Position numbers and translations under genes: made by a program. Below the pieces are notes generated by a model. The model was not told the DNA's origin. It did no database searches and saw only the letters and a list, made by a program, of their open reading frames with translations. Below are positions 1 through 7,179 of a DNA stretch of 9,776 nucleotides, one piece after another. Every line of letters begins with the position of its first letter. The first letter of the stretch is position 1. Origin of the DNA: an uncultured Acetatifactor sp. (GTDB taxonomy: Bacteria > Bacillota > Clostridia > Lachnospirales > Lachnospiraceae); the NCBI GenBank assembly GCA_910584235.1, contig CAJTZD010000100.1:1-9776 (forward strand), given 5' to 3'.

Positions 1-1
1 A

Positions 2-55
2 AAGCCATTACTGGCTTTGCAAGTTATCTCAAGATGGGAAAGTGTCAAACTCCCG
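2..55. repeat. Left copy of a 54-bp terminal inverted repeat
   Basis: These 54 bases are the exact reverse complement of 9723-9776 at the other end of the window; identity stops at position 56. The outer part is a hairpin: positions 1-7 (AAAGCCA) pair with 12-18 (TGGCTTT) around a 4-base loop. It directly abuts AraC-type coding sequence. It could be the end of an insertion sequence, a site-specific recombination site, or the overlap left where an assembly stopped at a multicopy repeat. No transposase is visible in the window. Confidence 0.9.
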
Positions 56-161
56 TGTGGTGGAGATTGCGGACAGTGTGGGGTTTACGGATTACAACCA
101 CTTCGGCAGGCAGTTCAGGCGGTATTACGGCTGTACCCCGTCGGAGATTCTGAAGAAGTAG
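3..161 (+). CDS. AraC/XylS-family regulator, C-terminal fragment (enters from left edge)
   Basis: Only the end of this protein is present. From about position 57 the reading frame gives VVEIADSVGF, then TDYNHFGRQFRRYYGCTPSE, then ILKK and a TAG stop at 159-161. This is the second helix-turn-helix of the AraC/XylS DNA-binding domain, with the family's EIA..VGF, YF/HF..QF and G.TPSE landmarks. The frame is open to the window edge through the 54-bp repeat (2-55), but that stretch (SHYWLCKLSQDGK...) matches the preceding helices poorly, so the gene may be interrupted or rejoined there. AraC regulators often sit beside the sugar operons they activate, so control of the operon starting at 293 is a reasonable inference. 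Whether a complete protein is made cannot be judged from here. Confidence 0.78.
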   Translation, partial: SHYWLCKLSQDGKVSNSRVVEIADSVGFTDYNHFGRQFRRYYGCTPSEILKK

Positions 162-205
162 GACTTGGTAAAAAAGATAAATAAATAGCAAAATCGTATG
201 TATAA

Positions 206-244
206 ACAGCAGAAAGAATCTATCTTCTTCTGCTGTGTTTTTTT
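206..244 (+). terminator. Intrinsic terminator after the AraC fragment
   Basis: ACAGCAGAA (206-214) pairs with TTCTGCTGT (228-236), giving a 9-bp stem. A run of seven T follows at 238-244. It lies 45 bases after the AraC stop and separates that gene from the sugar operon, which therefore probably has its own promoter. Confidence 0.85.
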
Positions 245-249
245 ATAAT
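244..249 (+). promoter_or_regulatory. Possible -10 box of the sugar operon
   Basis: A perfect TATAAT lies at 244-249, 43 bases before the start codon at 293, overlapping the end of the terminator T-tract. No convincing -35 is found 16-18 bases upstream, because that space is occupied by the terminator stem. If this is the promoter it would be expected to need an activator, which would fit an AraC-type regulator next door. An AT-rich chance match is possible. Confidence 0.35.
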
Positions 250-292
250 CAGTACAATGGAAAAAATGTATAAAAAGAATGGAGGAGATATC

Positions 293-1264
293 ATGAAATT
301 AGGAACATTGACGGCGGCATTGGGAGACCTGCCTTTCGAGGAGGCGTGCAAATTCCTCTCCGAGAGAGGCGTGCAGATGGTGGAGATCGGATGCGGCGGT
401 TTCCCGGGGAAGGCACACTGTGATGCGGCGGAGCTTTTGGCCGACCAGGGAAAAAGGGACAAGTTCATGGAGACACTGGACAAGTACCACCTGGAGATCA
501 GCGCTTTAAGCAGCCATGGGAACATGGTGCATCCCAATCCTGCGGTGGCGGAGAGCTTCGAGAGGGATTTCGACAATGCCATTCTGCTGGCAGAGAAGCT
601 GAACGTGCCGGTGGTAAACACATTCTCCGGCTGTCCGGGAGGAAGCAGAGGCGACAAGACCCCCAACTGGGTTACCTGTCCCTGGCCGGACGACTTCGGC
701 GGGATCCTGGAGTATCAGTGGAATGAAGTGCTGATCCCCTACTGGAAGAAGAAAGCGGCCTTTGCCGAGGCACATGGGGTTTCCAAGATCGCCTTTGAGC
801 TGCATCCCGGCTTCTGTGTCTACAATACCAAGACCATGCTGCGCATCCGCAGGGAAGTGGGGCCCCAGATCGGCGCCAATTTCGACCCCAGCCATCTGAT
901 CTGGCAGGGGATGGATCCCTGCGCAGCCATCAGGGAGCTTGGAAAGGAGAATGCCATTTTCCATTTCCACGCAAAGGACACCCGCATCGACGCCAGGAAT
1001 ACGGCGGTCAACGGGGTACTGGATACGGATCATTACGGCAAGGAGCTTGACAGATCCTGGATCTTCCGCACAGTAGGCTATGGCAACGGCGAGGCTTACT
1101 GGAGGGACATCATCTCCCAGCTGCGCATGGTGGGGTATGACTACGCTATCAGCATCGAGCATGAGGACGGTCTGATGTCCGGCAAAGAGGGGCTGGAGAA
1201 AGCCATCAGCTTCTTAAAGAATGTACTTATTTATGAAGACAGAGGTGCAATGTACTGGGCCTAG
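293..1264 (+). CDS. Sugar phosphate isomerase/epimerase-like TIM-barrel protein (first of three)
   Basis: A 323-residue protein of the xylose-isomerase-like TIM-barrel (AP endonuclease 2 / COG1082) family, cytoplasmic with no signal peptide. The ATG at 293 is chosen because GGAGGAG (281-287) lies at the right distance; an in-frame ATG at 257 has no such site. Likely metal-site residues are visible: E169 (FELHPGF), D198 and H201 (NFDPSHL), H224/H226 (FHFHAKD) and E289 (SIEHED). In this family such residues bind a divalent metal that promotes keto-enol isomerisation, C3 epimerisation or beta-elimination of keto sugars. It opens a run that alternates with Gfo/Idh/MocA oxidoreductases, so its substrate is probably a keto sugar made or consumed by those enzymes. 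The TRIDARNTAVNGVLDTDHYG insert (230-249) follows the metal histidines and could give substrate specificity. The exact substrate is unknown. A DgpC- or YcjR-like role is one possibility; IolE/IolI-like is another. Confidence 0.88.
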   Translation: MKLGTLTAALGDLPFEEACKFLSERGVQMVEIGCGGFPGKAHCDAAELLADQGKRDKFMETLDKYHLEISALSSHGNMVHPNPAVAESFERDFDNAILLAEKLNVPVVNTFSGCPGGSRGDKTPNWVTCPWPDDFGGILEYQWNEVLIPYWKKKAAFAEAHGVSKIAFELHPGFCVYNTKTMLRIRREVGPQIGANFDPSHLIWQGMDPCAAIRELGKENAIFHFHAKDTRIDARNTAVNGVLDTDHYGKELDRSWIFRTVGYGNGEAYWRDIISQLRMVGYDYAISIEHEDGLMSGKEGLEKAISFLKNVLIYEDRGAMYWA

Positions 1265-1272
1265 TGCGAGAA

Positions 1273-1335
1273 GAAGTTCTAAGGCAGCAAAGAGGGTGCA
1301 AGGCACACCTCTTTAGGACGCTGCCTAAGAACTTC
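1273..1335. other. Long intergenic hairpin between first epimerase and first oxidoreductase
   Basis: The arms 1273-1288 and 1320-1335 pair at 15 of 16 positions. Inside, AAAGAGG (1289-1295) pairs with CCTCTTT (1308-1314) and GTGC (1296-1299) with GCAC (1303-1306) around a 3-base loop. This makes one nearly continuous structure with a 5-base bulge at 1315-1319. It begins 9 bases after the stop codon. There is no T-run after it, so it is a poor terminator. It could protect the upstream mRNA, attenuate downstream expression, or be a small repeat element. Confidence 0.75.
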
Positions 1336-1396
1336 CCGGCAGCAATTGCTCTGCGGAAAAAAGGATAGGATGCCTTAACGGGCAGGAGGTATTGAT

Positions 1397-2449
1397 ATGA
1401 CGCATAAGATGGCCATTGTGGGATTCGGTGGAATGGCGGGCTGGCATTACAATGAGATCCAGACCATTGAGGGGCTGGAGATTGCCGGCATCTGGGACAT
1501 CAAGGAAGAGAGGAGAATTTATGCCGCACAGGAGAAAGGGCTTCATGTCTATGGGAGCCTGGAGGAGCTGCTGGCGGATCCGGAGACGGATTTGGTGCTG
1601 ATCGCTACGCCTAATGATGTGCATAAGCCCGTTGCTATTGCTGCTATGGAGGCCGGCAAAAATGTTATCAGCGAGAAGCCGATTACCCTAAGCTCAGAGG
1701 ATCTGCAGGAGATGATAGATGCATCCGAAAGGACGGGGAAGTTTTTGACCGTTCATCAGAACAGACGATGGGACGAGGATTTCCTGACGGTGAAGAAGAT
1801 TCTGGAGGAGGGAAAGCTGGGAGAGCTTTTTCGTATCGAGTCCAGAGTCCATGGTTCCAGGGGGATTCCCGGGGACTGGCGCCAGGAAAAAGAACATGGC
1901 GGCGGTATGATTCTGGACTGGGGCGTGCATCTTCTGGATCAGATGCTGCAGATGTTTGCAAATGTGCCTGTTAAGAGCGTCTATGGAGTGGAAACCCATG
2001 TGACCAATCAGCTGGTAGACGACGGATTCTATACGGAGATTACGTTTGAGAACGGTGTCACCGCATTGGTGGAAGTGGGCACCAGCAATTTCATCGCGCT
2101 TCCCAGATGGTATGTGATGGGAGCGGACGGAACCGCTGTCATTGAGGATTGGGCTCTGAACGGAAAAATCGTCCGTGCCTCCGGTGTGGACGAAAAGGAT
2201 GTGGCGCCTGTCATCACCGCGGCAGGCCTGACCAAGACCATGGCGCCCAGGAGAGACGACAGTATCTTTACCGAGGAACTGCCCAAGGTGAAGAGCGACG
2301 TTAGGGAATTTTATTTAAATGTAATGGCTGTGATGGAGGGCAGGGAAGAGAGCCTGATCCGTCTGCCGGAAGTGATGCGTGTCATGAAGCTGATGGAGGC
2401 CGTTCACCGATCGGCGGAGACGGGAGAGATCATCAAAGAGGCCATATAA
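1397..2449 (+). CDS. Gfo/Idh/MocA-family NAD(P)-dependent oxidoreductase (first of two)
   Basis: A 350-residue cytoplasmic dehydrogenase of the size usual for the family. AGGAGG at 1383-1388 precedes the ATG at 1397. The N-terminal Rossmann fold shows the nucleotide-binding loop GFGGMA (9-14) and an acidic residue, D34, at the end of the second strand (IWD), which usually favours NAD over NADP. The E93-K94-P95 motif carries the catalytic lysine. The C-terminal substrate domain has GGGMILDWGVH (168-178), with D174 and H178 in the family's DxxxH arrangement. Members oxidise or reduce one hydroxyl of a sugar, inositol or glycoside, and in 3-keto-glycoside pathways the C3 position. Being flanked by two TIM-barrel epimerases suggests it generates or removes the keto group on which they act. 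The substrate cannot be read from sequence. Recycling of the cofactor between this enzyme and the second oxidoreductase is plausible but inferred. Confidence 0.92.
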   Translation: MTHKMAIVGFGGMAGWHYNEIQTIEGLEIAGIWDIKEERRIYAAQEKGLHVYGSLEELLADPETDLVLIATPNDVHKPVAIAAMEAGKNVISEKPITLSSEDLQEMIDASERTGKFLTVHQNRRWDEDFLTVKKILEEGKLGELFRIESRVHGSRGIPGDWRQEKEHGGGMILDWGVHLLDQMLQMFANVPVKSVYGVETHVTNQLVDDGFYTEITFENGVTALVEVGTSNFIALPRWYVMGADGTAVIEDWALNGKIVRASGVDEKDVAPVITAAGLTKTMAPRRDDSIFTEELPKVKSDVREFYLNVMAVMEGREESLIRLPEVMRVMKLMEAVHRSAETGEIIKEAI

Positions 2450-2475
2450 ATGCGGGATAGGGATGGTGACTGAGT

Positions 2476-3240
2476 ATGGGAAAGATGGGAATCGCCGCGC
2501 AGGTATATTCCGTGAGGGAAGCGGCGGAAAAAGATTTTGCAGGAACCATGAAAGCGCTGAAAGCATGCGGCTATGAGGGCGTGGAACTGGCAGGATTGTA
2601 TGGTTTGAGCCCGGAGACGGTCCGCGACTGCCTGAGAGAGACAGGGCTTGAGGCGGTCAGCGCCCATGTGGGCCTGGAGCCTTTCCAGGAGGACATGGAG
2701 GGCACGGTGAAAGCCTACAAGACCATAGGCTGCTCCTATATCGGCATTCCCGGGATGGGTATGGATCGCCACTACAGCGGAGAGAAGTTTGAGGAGACCT
2801 GCAGTTTCATAGAGAAGCTGGGCGCCTGCTGTGCAGAACAGGGAATTGTCCTTATGTACCACAACCACGACTTTGAATTTAAGAGGACGGATAAGGGGAC
2901 TTACTTCCTGGACGAACTCTTTGCCGCCGTGGACGCGAAATGGCTGCAGACAGAGCAGGATACCTGCTGGGTAAACGTAGGCGGGGAAGATCCGGTGGCC
3001 TATCTGGAGAAATACAAAGGCCGCTGTCCTGTGGTACATATGAAAGACTTCCAAAGGAACGCAGGCAGAGTGGAGCAGGTGGCCCTGAACGAGGGCGAAC
3101 AGGACAATGCCGCCATCGTAAGGAAAGCCGAAGAGTGCGGCACCAGATGGCTGGTGGTGGAGCAGGACGACCACCCCTATGGAGATCCTATGGAAAACAT
3201 GAAGACGAGCGCCCGGTATCTACAGGAAATCCTGGGATAA
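2476..3240 (+). CDS. Sugar phosphate isomerase/epimerase-like TIM-barrel protein (second of three)
   Basis: A 254-residue compact TIM-barrel protein of the COG1082 family, cytoplasmic. The start at 2476 has only a weak site (GGATGGTGA, 2461-2469) and lies 26 bases after the preceding stop, so translational coupling is likely. A 7-codon reading frame (ATG 2450, TGA 2471-2473) fills this gap and could help coupling; it is probably not a gene. Family landmarks are MYHNHDFEF (127-135), D162 in QDTCWVNVGGEDP, H188 in VVHMKD and E229 in VVEQD, which fit a metal-binding active site with the usual closing strand. The C-terminal ENMKTSARYLQEIL is typical of the family. The pattern is closest to the short epimerases found next to Gfo/Idh/MocA dehydrogenases in sugar and cyclitol catabolic operons. 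It differs clearly from the first epimerase in length and insert, so the two are likely to catalyse different steps rather than duplicate each other. Confidence 0.9.
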   Translation: MGKMGIAAQVYSVREAAEKDFAGTMKALKACGYEGVELAGLYGLSPETVRDCLRETGLEAVSAHVGLEPFQEDMEGTVKAYKTIGCSYIGIPGMGMDRHYSGEKFEETCSFIEKLGACCAEQGIVLMYHNHDFEFKRTDKGTYFLDELFAAVDAKWLQTEQDTCWVNVGGEDPVAYLEKYKGRCPVVHMKDFQRNAGRVEQVALNEGEQDNAAIVRKAEECGTRWLVVEQDDHPYGDPMENMKTSARYLQEILG

Positions 3241-3253
3241 GAGGCATTGTGGC

Positions 3254-3292
3254 GCCGGAAAAATCCGGCCGCTGCAAGCGCCGGGGCAGCGG
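3254..3292. other. Two adjacent small hairpins in the gap before the second oxidoreductase
   Basis: GCCGGA (3254-3259) pairs with TCCGGC (3264-3269) around an AAAA loop. Immediately after, CCGCTGC (3269-3275) pairs with GCAGCGG (3286-3292) around a 10-base loop. They lie 13 bases after the second epimerase stop, in a 148-base gap with no gene. No T-tract follows, so termination is unlikely. An mRNA processing or stability role is possible. Confidence 0.5.
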
Positions 3293-3388
3293 TGGAGCAA
3301 TAGAGACAGTCGTCCGGATGTCTTGTGGTGCCCAGTGGACAAAACCAATAAGCGCCCAGACAGGACAAAGATATAACAGGAGGTCAAA

Positions 3389-4468
3389 ATGAGAAAATTA
3401 AGAGTAGGAATCGTAGGCTGCGGCGGAATCGCCAACGCAAAGCATCTTCCCGCCATGAAGAAGAACGGGAACTTTGAGATCGTGGCGTTCTGCGACCTGA
3501 TCGAGGAGAGAGCCCGGAAAGCAAAGGAAGAGTATGGCACAGAGGACGCAAGGGTGTACACGGACTACAATGAACTCGTCAAAGAGGATGTGGAGGCTGT
3601 CTATGTACTGACCCCCAACAGCGTCCATGCGCCCGTGAGCATTGCCGCCATGGAAGCCGGCAAGAATGTTATGTGCGAGAAGCCCATGGCGAAGACCTTT
3701 GCCGAGGCAAAGAAAATGGTGGAGACCGCAGAGCGCACCGGCAAAATCCTTACCATCGGATATCAGAGCCGTTACCGCGGGGATTCCGCTTATCTGAAGA
3801 GAGCCTGCATGAACGGAGATCTGGGAGAGATCTATTACGCAAAGGCCCATGCCATCCGCAGGAGAGCGGTTCCCACCTGGGGCGTGTTCCTGGATGCGGA
3901 GAAGCAGGGCGGCGGTCCCCTTATCGACATCGGAACCCATGCCCTGGATCTGACCCTGTGGATGATGGACAATTACGAGCCTGAAATGGTGGTAGGCTCC
4001 GTATACCGCAAGCTTGCGGATCAGAAAGGGGACACCGGCAATGCCTGGGGCGACTGGGATCCGGAGACTTATACGGTAGAGGATTCCGCTTTTGGATTCG
4101 TCCGGATGAAGAACGGCGCCACCATCGTCCTGGAGTCCTCCTGGGCCCTGAATACCCTGGATGTGAATGAGGCCAAAACCTCCCTGTGCGGCACCAAGGC
4201 GGGAGCGGATATGCTGGACGGACTCCGCATCAACCGTGTAAACTACGGCAGACAGTGCGTGGAGAAGCCCGAGTTGGCAGCAGGCGGCGCGGCATTCTTT
4301 GACGGAAAGACGGAGAACGCTGAGGATATCGAGCAGAGAGTATTCTATAATGCCATAGTAAACGGTGAGCCTCTGACTGTGGAGCCCAGACAGGCCATGG
4401 TCGTGACCCAGATCCTGGAGGCCATCTACGAGTCCGGAAAGACCGGGAAACCTGTATTTTTTGACTAA
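3389..4468 (+). CDS. Gfo/Idh/MocA-family NAD(P)-dependent oxidoreductase (second of two)
   Basis: A 359-residue cytoplasmic dehydrogenase. A strong AGGAGG (3378-3383) lies 5 bases before the ATG. The Rossmann loop GCGGIA (10-15) and D36 (FCD) mark the nucleotide site. E97-K98-P99 holds the catalytic lysine. D180 and H184 (PLIDIGTHALD) form the active-site DxxxH pair. Residues 154-167 (HAIRRRAVPTWGVF) and the long segment around 217-232 (GNAWGDWDPETYTVED) are insertions not present in the first oxidoreductase. They probably shape a pocket for a larger or different substrate such as a glycoside. The two dehydrogenases share fold and motifs but little else, so they probably oxidise or reduce different intermediates of one pathway. 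A 148-base gap with its own strong ribosome site suggests high independent translation within the operon. Confidence 0.92.
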   Translation: MRKLRVGIVGCGGIANAKHLPAMKKNGNFEIVAFCDLIEERARKAKEEYGTEDARVYTDYNELVKEDVEAVYVLTPNSVHAPVSIAAMEAGKNVMCEKPMAKTFAEAKKMVETAERTGKILTIGYQSRYRGDSAYLKRACMNGDLGEIYYAKAHAIRRRAVPTWGVFLDAEKQGGGPLIDIGTHALDLTLWMMDNYEPEMVVGSVYRKLADQKGDTGNAWGDWDPETYTVEDSAFGFVRMKNGATIVLESSWALNTLDVNEAKTSLCGTKAGADMLDGLRINRVNYGRQCVEKPELAAGGAAFFDGKTENAEDIEQRVFYNAIVNGEPLTVEPRQAMVVTQILEAIYESGKTGKPVFFD

Positions 4469-4499
4469 TTTGCATCCGGAGAAAGGATAGCATAGGAAG

Positions 4500-4571
4500 A
4501 CAGCGGCCAGCCTGGAAGCGCTCATCATAGGATACCGTTTTGCCGGTGATGGATGCTGAAAGGCTGGCTGT
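4500..4571 (+). other. Weak long-range hairpin in the gap before the third TIM-barrel gene
   Basis: CCAGCCT (4507-4513) pairs with AGGCTGG (4561-4567). ACAG (4500-4503) can extend the stem with CTGT (4568-4571) across a 3-base bulge, and TTTT follows at 4571-4574. The 47-base loop makes it a doubtful terminator. It could be a partial attenuator in a 141-base gap that holds no gene. Confidence 0.35.
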
Positions 4572-4609
4572 TTTGTCAGAAAGAGAAAGGATAAGAAAGG
4601 AGCAGAAAG

Positions 4610-5407
4610 ATGAAGCTTGGAAGAATCGCATGGTTTGAAGAGAATGATTTCCGGAGCGCAAAGGAGCGGGGCATGGCTTTCATCGAAATAGATGTCAATG
4701 ACAGAGCCCAGGAGTTTCTGGACAATGTGGAGACCATCCGGGAGAGAAGCTTAAGATATGAGATGCCCGTGGGCGCTGTAGGCAGATGGGGAAGCGACCG
4801 GATCTGCAAGGACGGCATCCGGGAAGAAGAGCTGGAGCTGGAATATAAGCTTATCGATGCGGCATCCCTGCTGGAGTGCGGCGTGTATATCACAGGCTGT
4901 AATAAGGTGGAGGAGTTGTCTTATTATGAGAACTGCACTTTGGCCATATCCTATTTCGAGAAGCTGACCGCCTACGGAAAGGAAAAGGGCGTGAAGATTG
5001 CGGTGTATAACTGCAGATGGAACAATTTCGTCTGCGACCCTATGGCATACACCCTGATCATGGGATACTTAAAGGAGCTCTACATTAAATATGATCCCTC
5101 CCACTGCATTTGCGCAGGAGGAGACTATCTCCAGGAGGCCAGGGATTGGGGAGACCGTTTCCTGCATGTGCATCTGAAAGGCACTCTGATCATAAACGGG
5201 GAGCACTACGACGACCCGCCCGCAGGCATGGACCAGACCAACTGGGGCGCTTTTCTGGCCATCCTGTACGCCAAGGGATATGACAAGGGCTTAAGCATCG
5301 AGCCCCATTCCGCCAACTGGACAGGAGAGCTGGGCGAAAAGGGCATCGACTATACCATTCAGTATTTCCGCAATCTGATGCTGAAAGACGAAAGGGCTGA
5401 AAGATGA
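4610..5407 (+). CDS. Sugar phosphate isomerase/epimerase-like TIM-barrel protein (third of three)
   Basis: A 265-residue cytoplasmic TIM-barrel protein. AGGAG (4598-4602) lies 7 bases before the ATG. Three metal-site landmarks of the family are present: D162 and H165 (KYDPSHC), H188 (LHVHLKG) and E231 (LSIEPH). The fourth ligand, normally a glutamate on the fifth strand (FELHPG in the first epimerase of this operon), is not there: the matching strand reads VKIAVYNCRWNNF (128-140), with asparagine N134 where the glutamate is expected. The protein may use a different ligand set, catalyse a different reaction such as elimination or hydration, or act as a partner subunit. It is the last gene of the run. 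Its final residues (LKDERAER) come from a short degenerate repeat that continues past the stop. Membership of the fold is secure; the reaction is not known. Confidence 0.85.
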   Translation: MKLGRIAWFEENDFRSAKERGMAFIEIDVNDRAQEFLDNVETIRERSLRYEMPVGAVGRWGSDRICKDGIREEELELEYKLIDAASLLECGVYITGCNKVEELSYYENCTLAISYFEKLTAYGKEKGVKIAVYNCRWNNFVCDPMAYTLIMGYLKELYIKYDPSHCICAGGDYLQEARDWGDRFLHVHLKGTLIINGEHYDDPPAGMDQTNWGAFLAILYAKGYDKGLSIEPHSANWTGELGEKGIDYTIQYFRNLMLKDERAER

Positions 5408-5432
5408 AAGGCAAGGGCTGAAAGGCCGAAAG
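5380..5432 (+). repeat. Three degenerate copies of a 15-16-bp repeat across the stop codon
   Basis: GCTGAAAGACGAAAG (5380-5394), GCTGAAAGATGAAAG (5396-5410) and GCTGAAAGGCCGAAAG (5417-5432) follow one another. The second contains the TGA stop of the third TIM-barrel gene. They look like slippage products, and a frame or length change here would alter only the C-terminal tail. Confidence 0.6.
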
Positions 5433-5474
5433 ACTGAATATTGAGGCTGCATACAGCACAGGATGGGTGAACGG

Positions 5475-5511
5475 AAAAATCCGGGGCTTGCGCTAGTTGG
5501 CAAAGCCCCGG
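5475..5511 (-). terminator. Intrinsic terminator of the peptide/ABC exporter unit
   Basis: Read on the - strand, CCGGGGCTTTGC (5511-5500) pairs with GCAAGCCCCGG (5491-5481) with one bulged base, and a run of five T (5479-5475) follows. The stem takes in the last codons of the ABC gene. It also stands between this unit and the convergent sugar operon. On the + strand no T-run follows, so it is mainly one-way. Confidence 0.85.
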
Positions 5512-7154
5512 GAAAGTTCTGTCGCCTGTCCTTTTTTAATCTCATAGATCACGTCCGCATATTTCAGAAATTCCATGCGGTGGCTGATGGAAATGATGGT
5601 ATATCCACGCTCTGCAAGGGAATGGAAATGCTCTGCCAGGATATCCTCCACTTTCGGATCCAGATTGGAACTCACTTCGTCCAGCAGCAGGACTTTATTG
5701 TCCCGCAGGATGCCCATGGCAATGCTCAGCCGCTGTTTTTCGCCGCCGCTCATCAGCTTCCCTGCTTCTCCCACATCTGTCCGGATCCCCTCCGGCAGGG
5801 TGCTTACGTAGTCGCTCAGGCAGGCAAAGTCCAGGGCCCGGCGGATGTCCTCCTGGGTGGCGTCAGGGCGCACCAGCCTTAGATTGTCCTCCAGCGTCCC
5901 GGGGAACAGGAAGACATTCTGGGATATCTTCGTGACCTGGCCGCGGACGGAAAAGCAGTCGATCTGGTTGATGTCCGTACCGTCCACATACACTTCCCCA
6001 TCCGATACGCCGTACAGCTTCATGATGATGTCGAACATGGTACTTTTGCCGCTTCCGGAAGCCCCCACGATTCCTGTCCACTTTCCCTTTTCCAAGGAAA
6101 TGTTAAGGCCCTGCAGGATAGGTTCTGTCTCATTATACCCGAATGTACAGTTCCGGAATTCGATTTTTGCTGCCAGTTCAAAAGGCCTCTTGCCTTTTTC
6201 CTTTTCCCGCTCCCCTTCCAGTTCCAGGTATGAGAAGACATTCTTGTATTCGTTCTCTTTCTTCTTTTTATCCACCACTGTACGCAGGATGAAATTCACC
6301 TTTGCATAGAAAATGCCGCAGTAGGAGATCACGGAGACCAGTTGGCCTACCTGCAGGCCCCTCTCTCCAAGCAGGATAAGCATCGCTCCGGCTCCGAAAG
6401 TAAGCCCGGTGAACAGCACCGTGGCAAATCCGCTGGTCCAGATGCCGCACAGGGTGTCCAGGGCGGAAATCTTTCCCCAGATGCCGTTGACGGACTGGTT
6501 CTTCCGGTCCACTTCCGCCAGCTTCCTCTGTTCAAGCCTGGAAAGCTTGATGAATTCGATGGCCTGGAAGATATCCCCTTTCACCTGATTGATCTTTGCG
6601 TTCTCCGCCACCACGGCCTGAATCTCCCGATCCACGTTCTTCATAATCAGGCGCACCGGGAAATAGGCTATGGGCAGATACAAAAGCTGAAGTCCCCCCA
6701 GGGCAGGGTGGAGAAAGCAGAGAATGAGGAAGACAATTGCCGCAATCACTATGCTCACGTAGTACTGGCTCATCTCGGCCACATAGAAATTGATATACCC
6801 CACCGTCTCCTTGCTGGCATAGGAAAGGAGCTCCAGGGAGTTCTCCCTGTCAAAATAGGATTTCTCCTGATACACCAGCCGCTCCATGATCTGCAGGGCT
6901 ATCTCATTGCCTTTTTTCCGCACATATTTAATGGTGAGGTAATTGTATAAAGTCTGAAGCAGGATCGTGACAAAGGGGATCAGCACAAAAAAGAAAATCC
7001 CCGCTGCGATTTGCCCGGTCTTCCTGCCGGGAATGTAATCATCTATGATGGCTCCCATCAGGTAGGGCGAGACCAGCGTAAGGGCTTGTATCAATGCGAA
7101 TACCACAATTGATACAAGCCGGCGTTTGCGGATGTCTTTGGACATGGGTTTCAT
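5493..7154 (-). CDS. ABC exporter half-transporter (fused membrane and ATP-binding domains)
   Basis: A 553-residue type IV (ABCB/MsbA-like) half-exporter that should act as a homodimer in the cytoplasmic membrane. Residues 1-310 form the membrane domain, with hydrophobic segments near 14-36, 50-70, 131-148, 152-172, 235-262 and 268-290. The nucleotide-binding domain has Walker A GASGSGKST (364-372), Q-loop Q412, signature MSGGEKQ (468-474), Walker B VLLLDE (488-493) and switch histidine H525. All are intact, so it should be active. There is no N-terminal C39 peptidase domain, so any peptide cargo is not cut by this protein at a double-glycine site. It starts 25 bases after the stop of a 34-codon peptide gene (7180-7284) and must share its transcript. 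The natural inference is that it exports that peptide or gives self-protection against it. The ATG at 7154 follows AAAGGA at a longish distance; the in-frame ATG three codons later is an alternative. Confidence 0.93.
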   Translation of the reverse strand: MKPMSKDIRKRRLVSIVVFALIQALTLVSPYLMGAIIDDYIPGRKTGQIAAGIFFFVLIPFVTILLQTLYNYLTIKYVRKKGNEIALQIMERLVYQEKSYFDRENSLELLSYASKETVGYINFYVAEMSQYYVSIVIAAIVFLILCFLHPALGGLQLLYLPIAYFPVRLIMKNVDREIQAVVAENAKINQVKGDIFQAIEFIKLSRLEQRKLAEVDRKNQSVNGIWGKISALDTLCGIWTSGFATVLFTGLTFGAGAMLILLGERGLQVGQLVSVISYCGIFYAKVNFILRTVVDKKKKENEYKNVFSYLELEGEREKEKGKRPFELAAKIEFRNCTFGYNETEPILQGLNISLEKGKWTGIVGASGSGKSTMFDIIMKLYGVSDGEVYVDGTDINQIDCFSVRGQVTKISQNVFLFPGTLEDNLRLVRPDATQEDIRRALDFACLSDYVSTLPEGIRTDVGEAGKLMSGGEKQRLSIAMGILRDNKVLLLDEVSSNLDPKVEDILAEHFHSLAERGYTIISISHRMEFLKYADVIYEIKKGQATELSRGFAN

Positions 7155-7179
7155 GTTTATGGAGTTCCTTTCTTATTGG

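Noticed and set aside
2450..2473. 7-codon frame between the first dehydrogenase and second epimerase
   Set aside because: Too short to judge as a gene; may only assist translational coupling.
3398..4528. Long - strand open frame (376 codons) opposite the second dehydrogenase
   Set aside because: It is the antisense shadow of a well-supported Gfo/Idh/MocA gene with GC-rich codons, its product resembles no family, and the + strand frame has motifs and a ribosome site.
6342..6950. 202-codon + strand frame inside the ABC exporter
   Set aside because: Antisense to the membrane domain; no ribosome site, no family resemblance, and the - strand frame has all ABC motifs intact.
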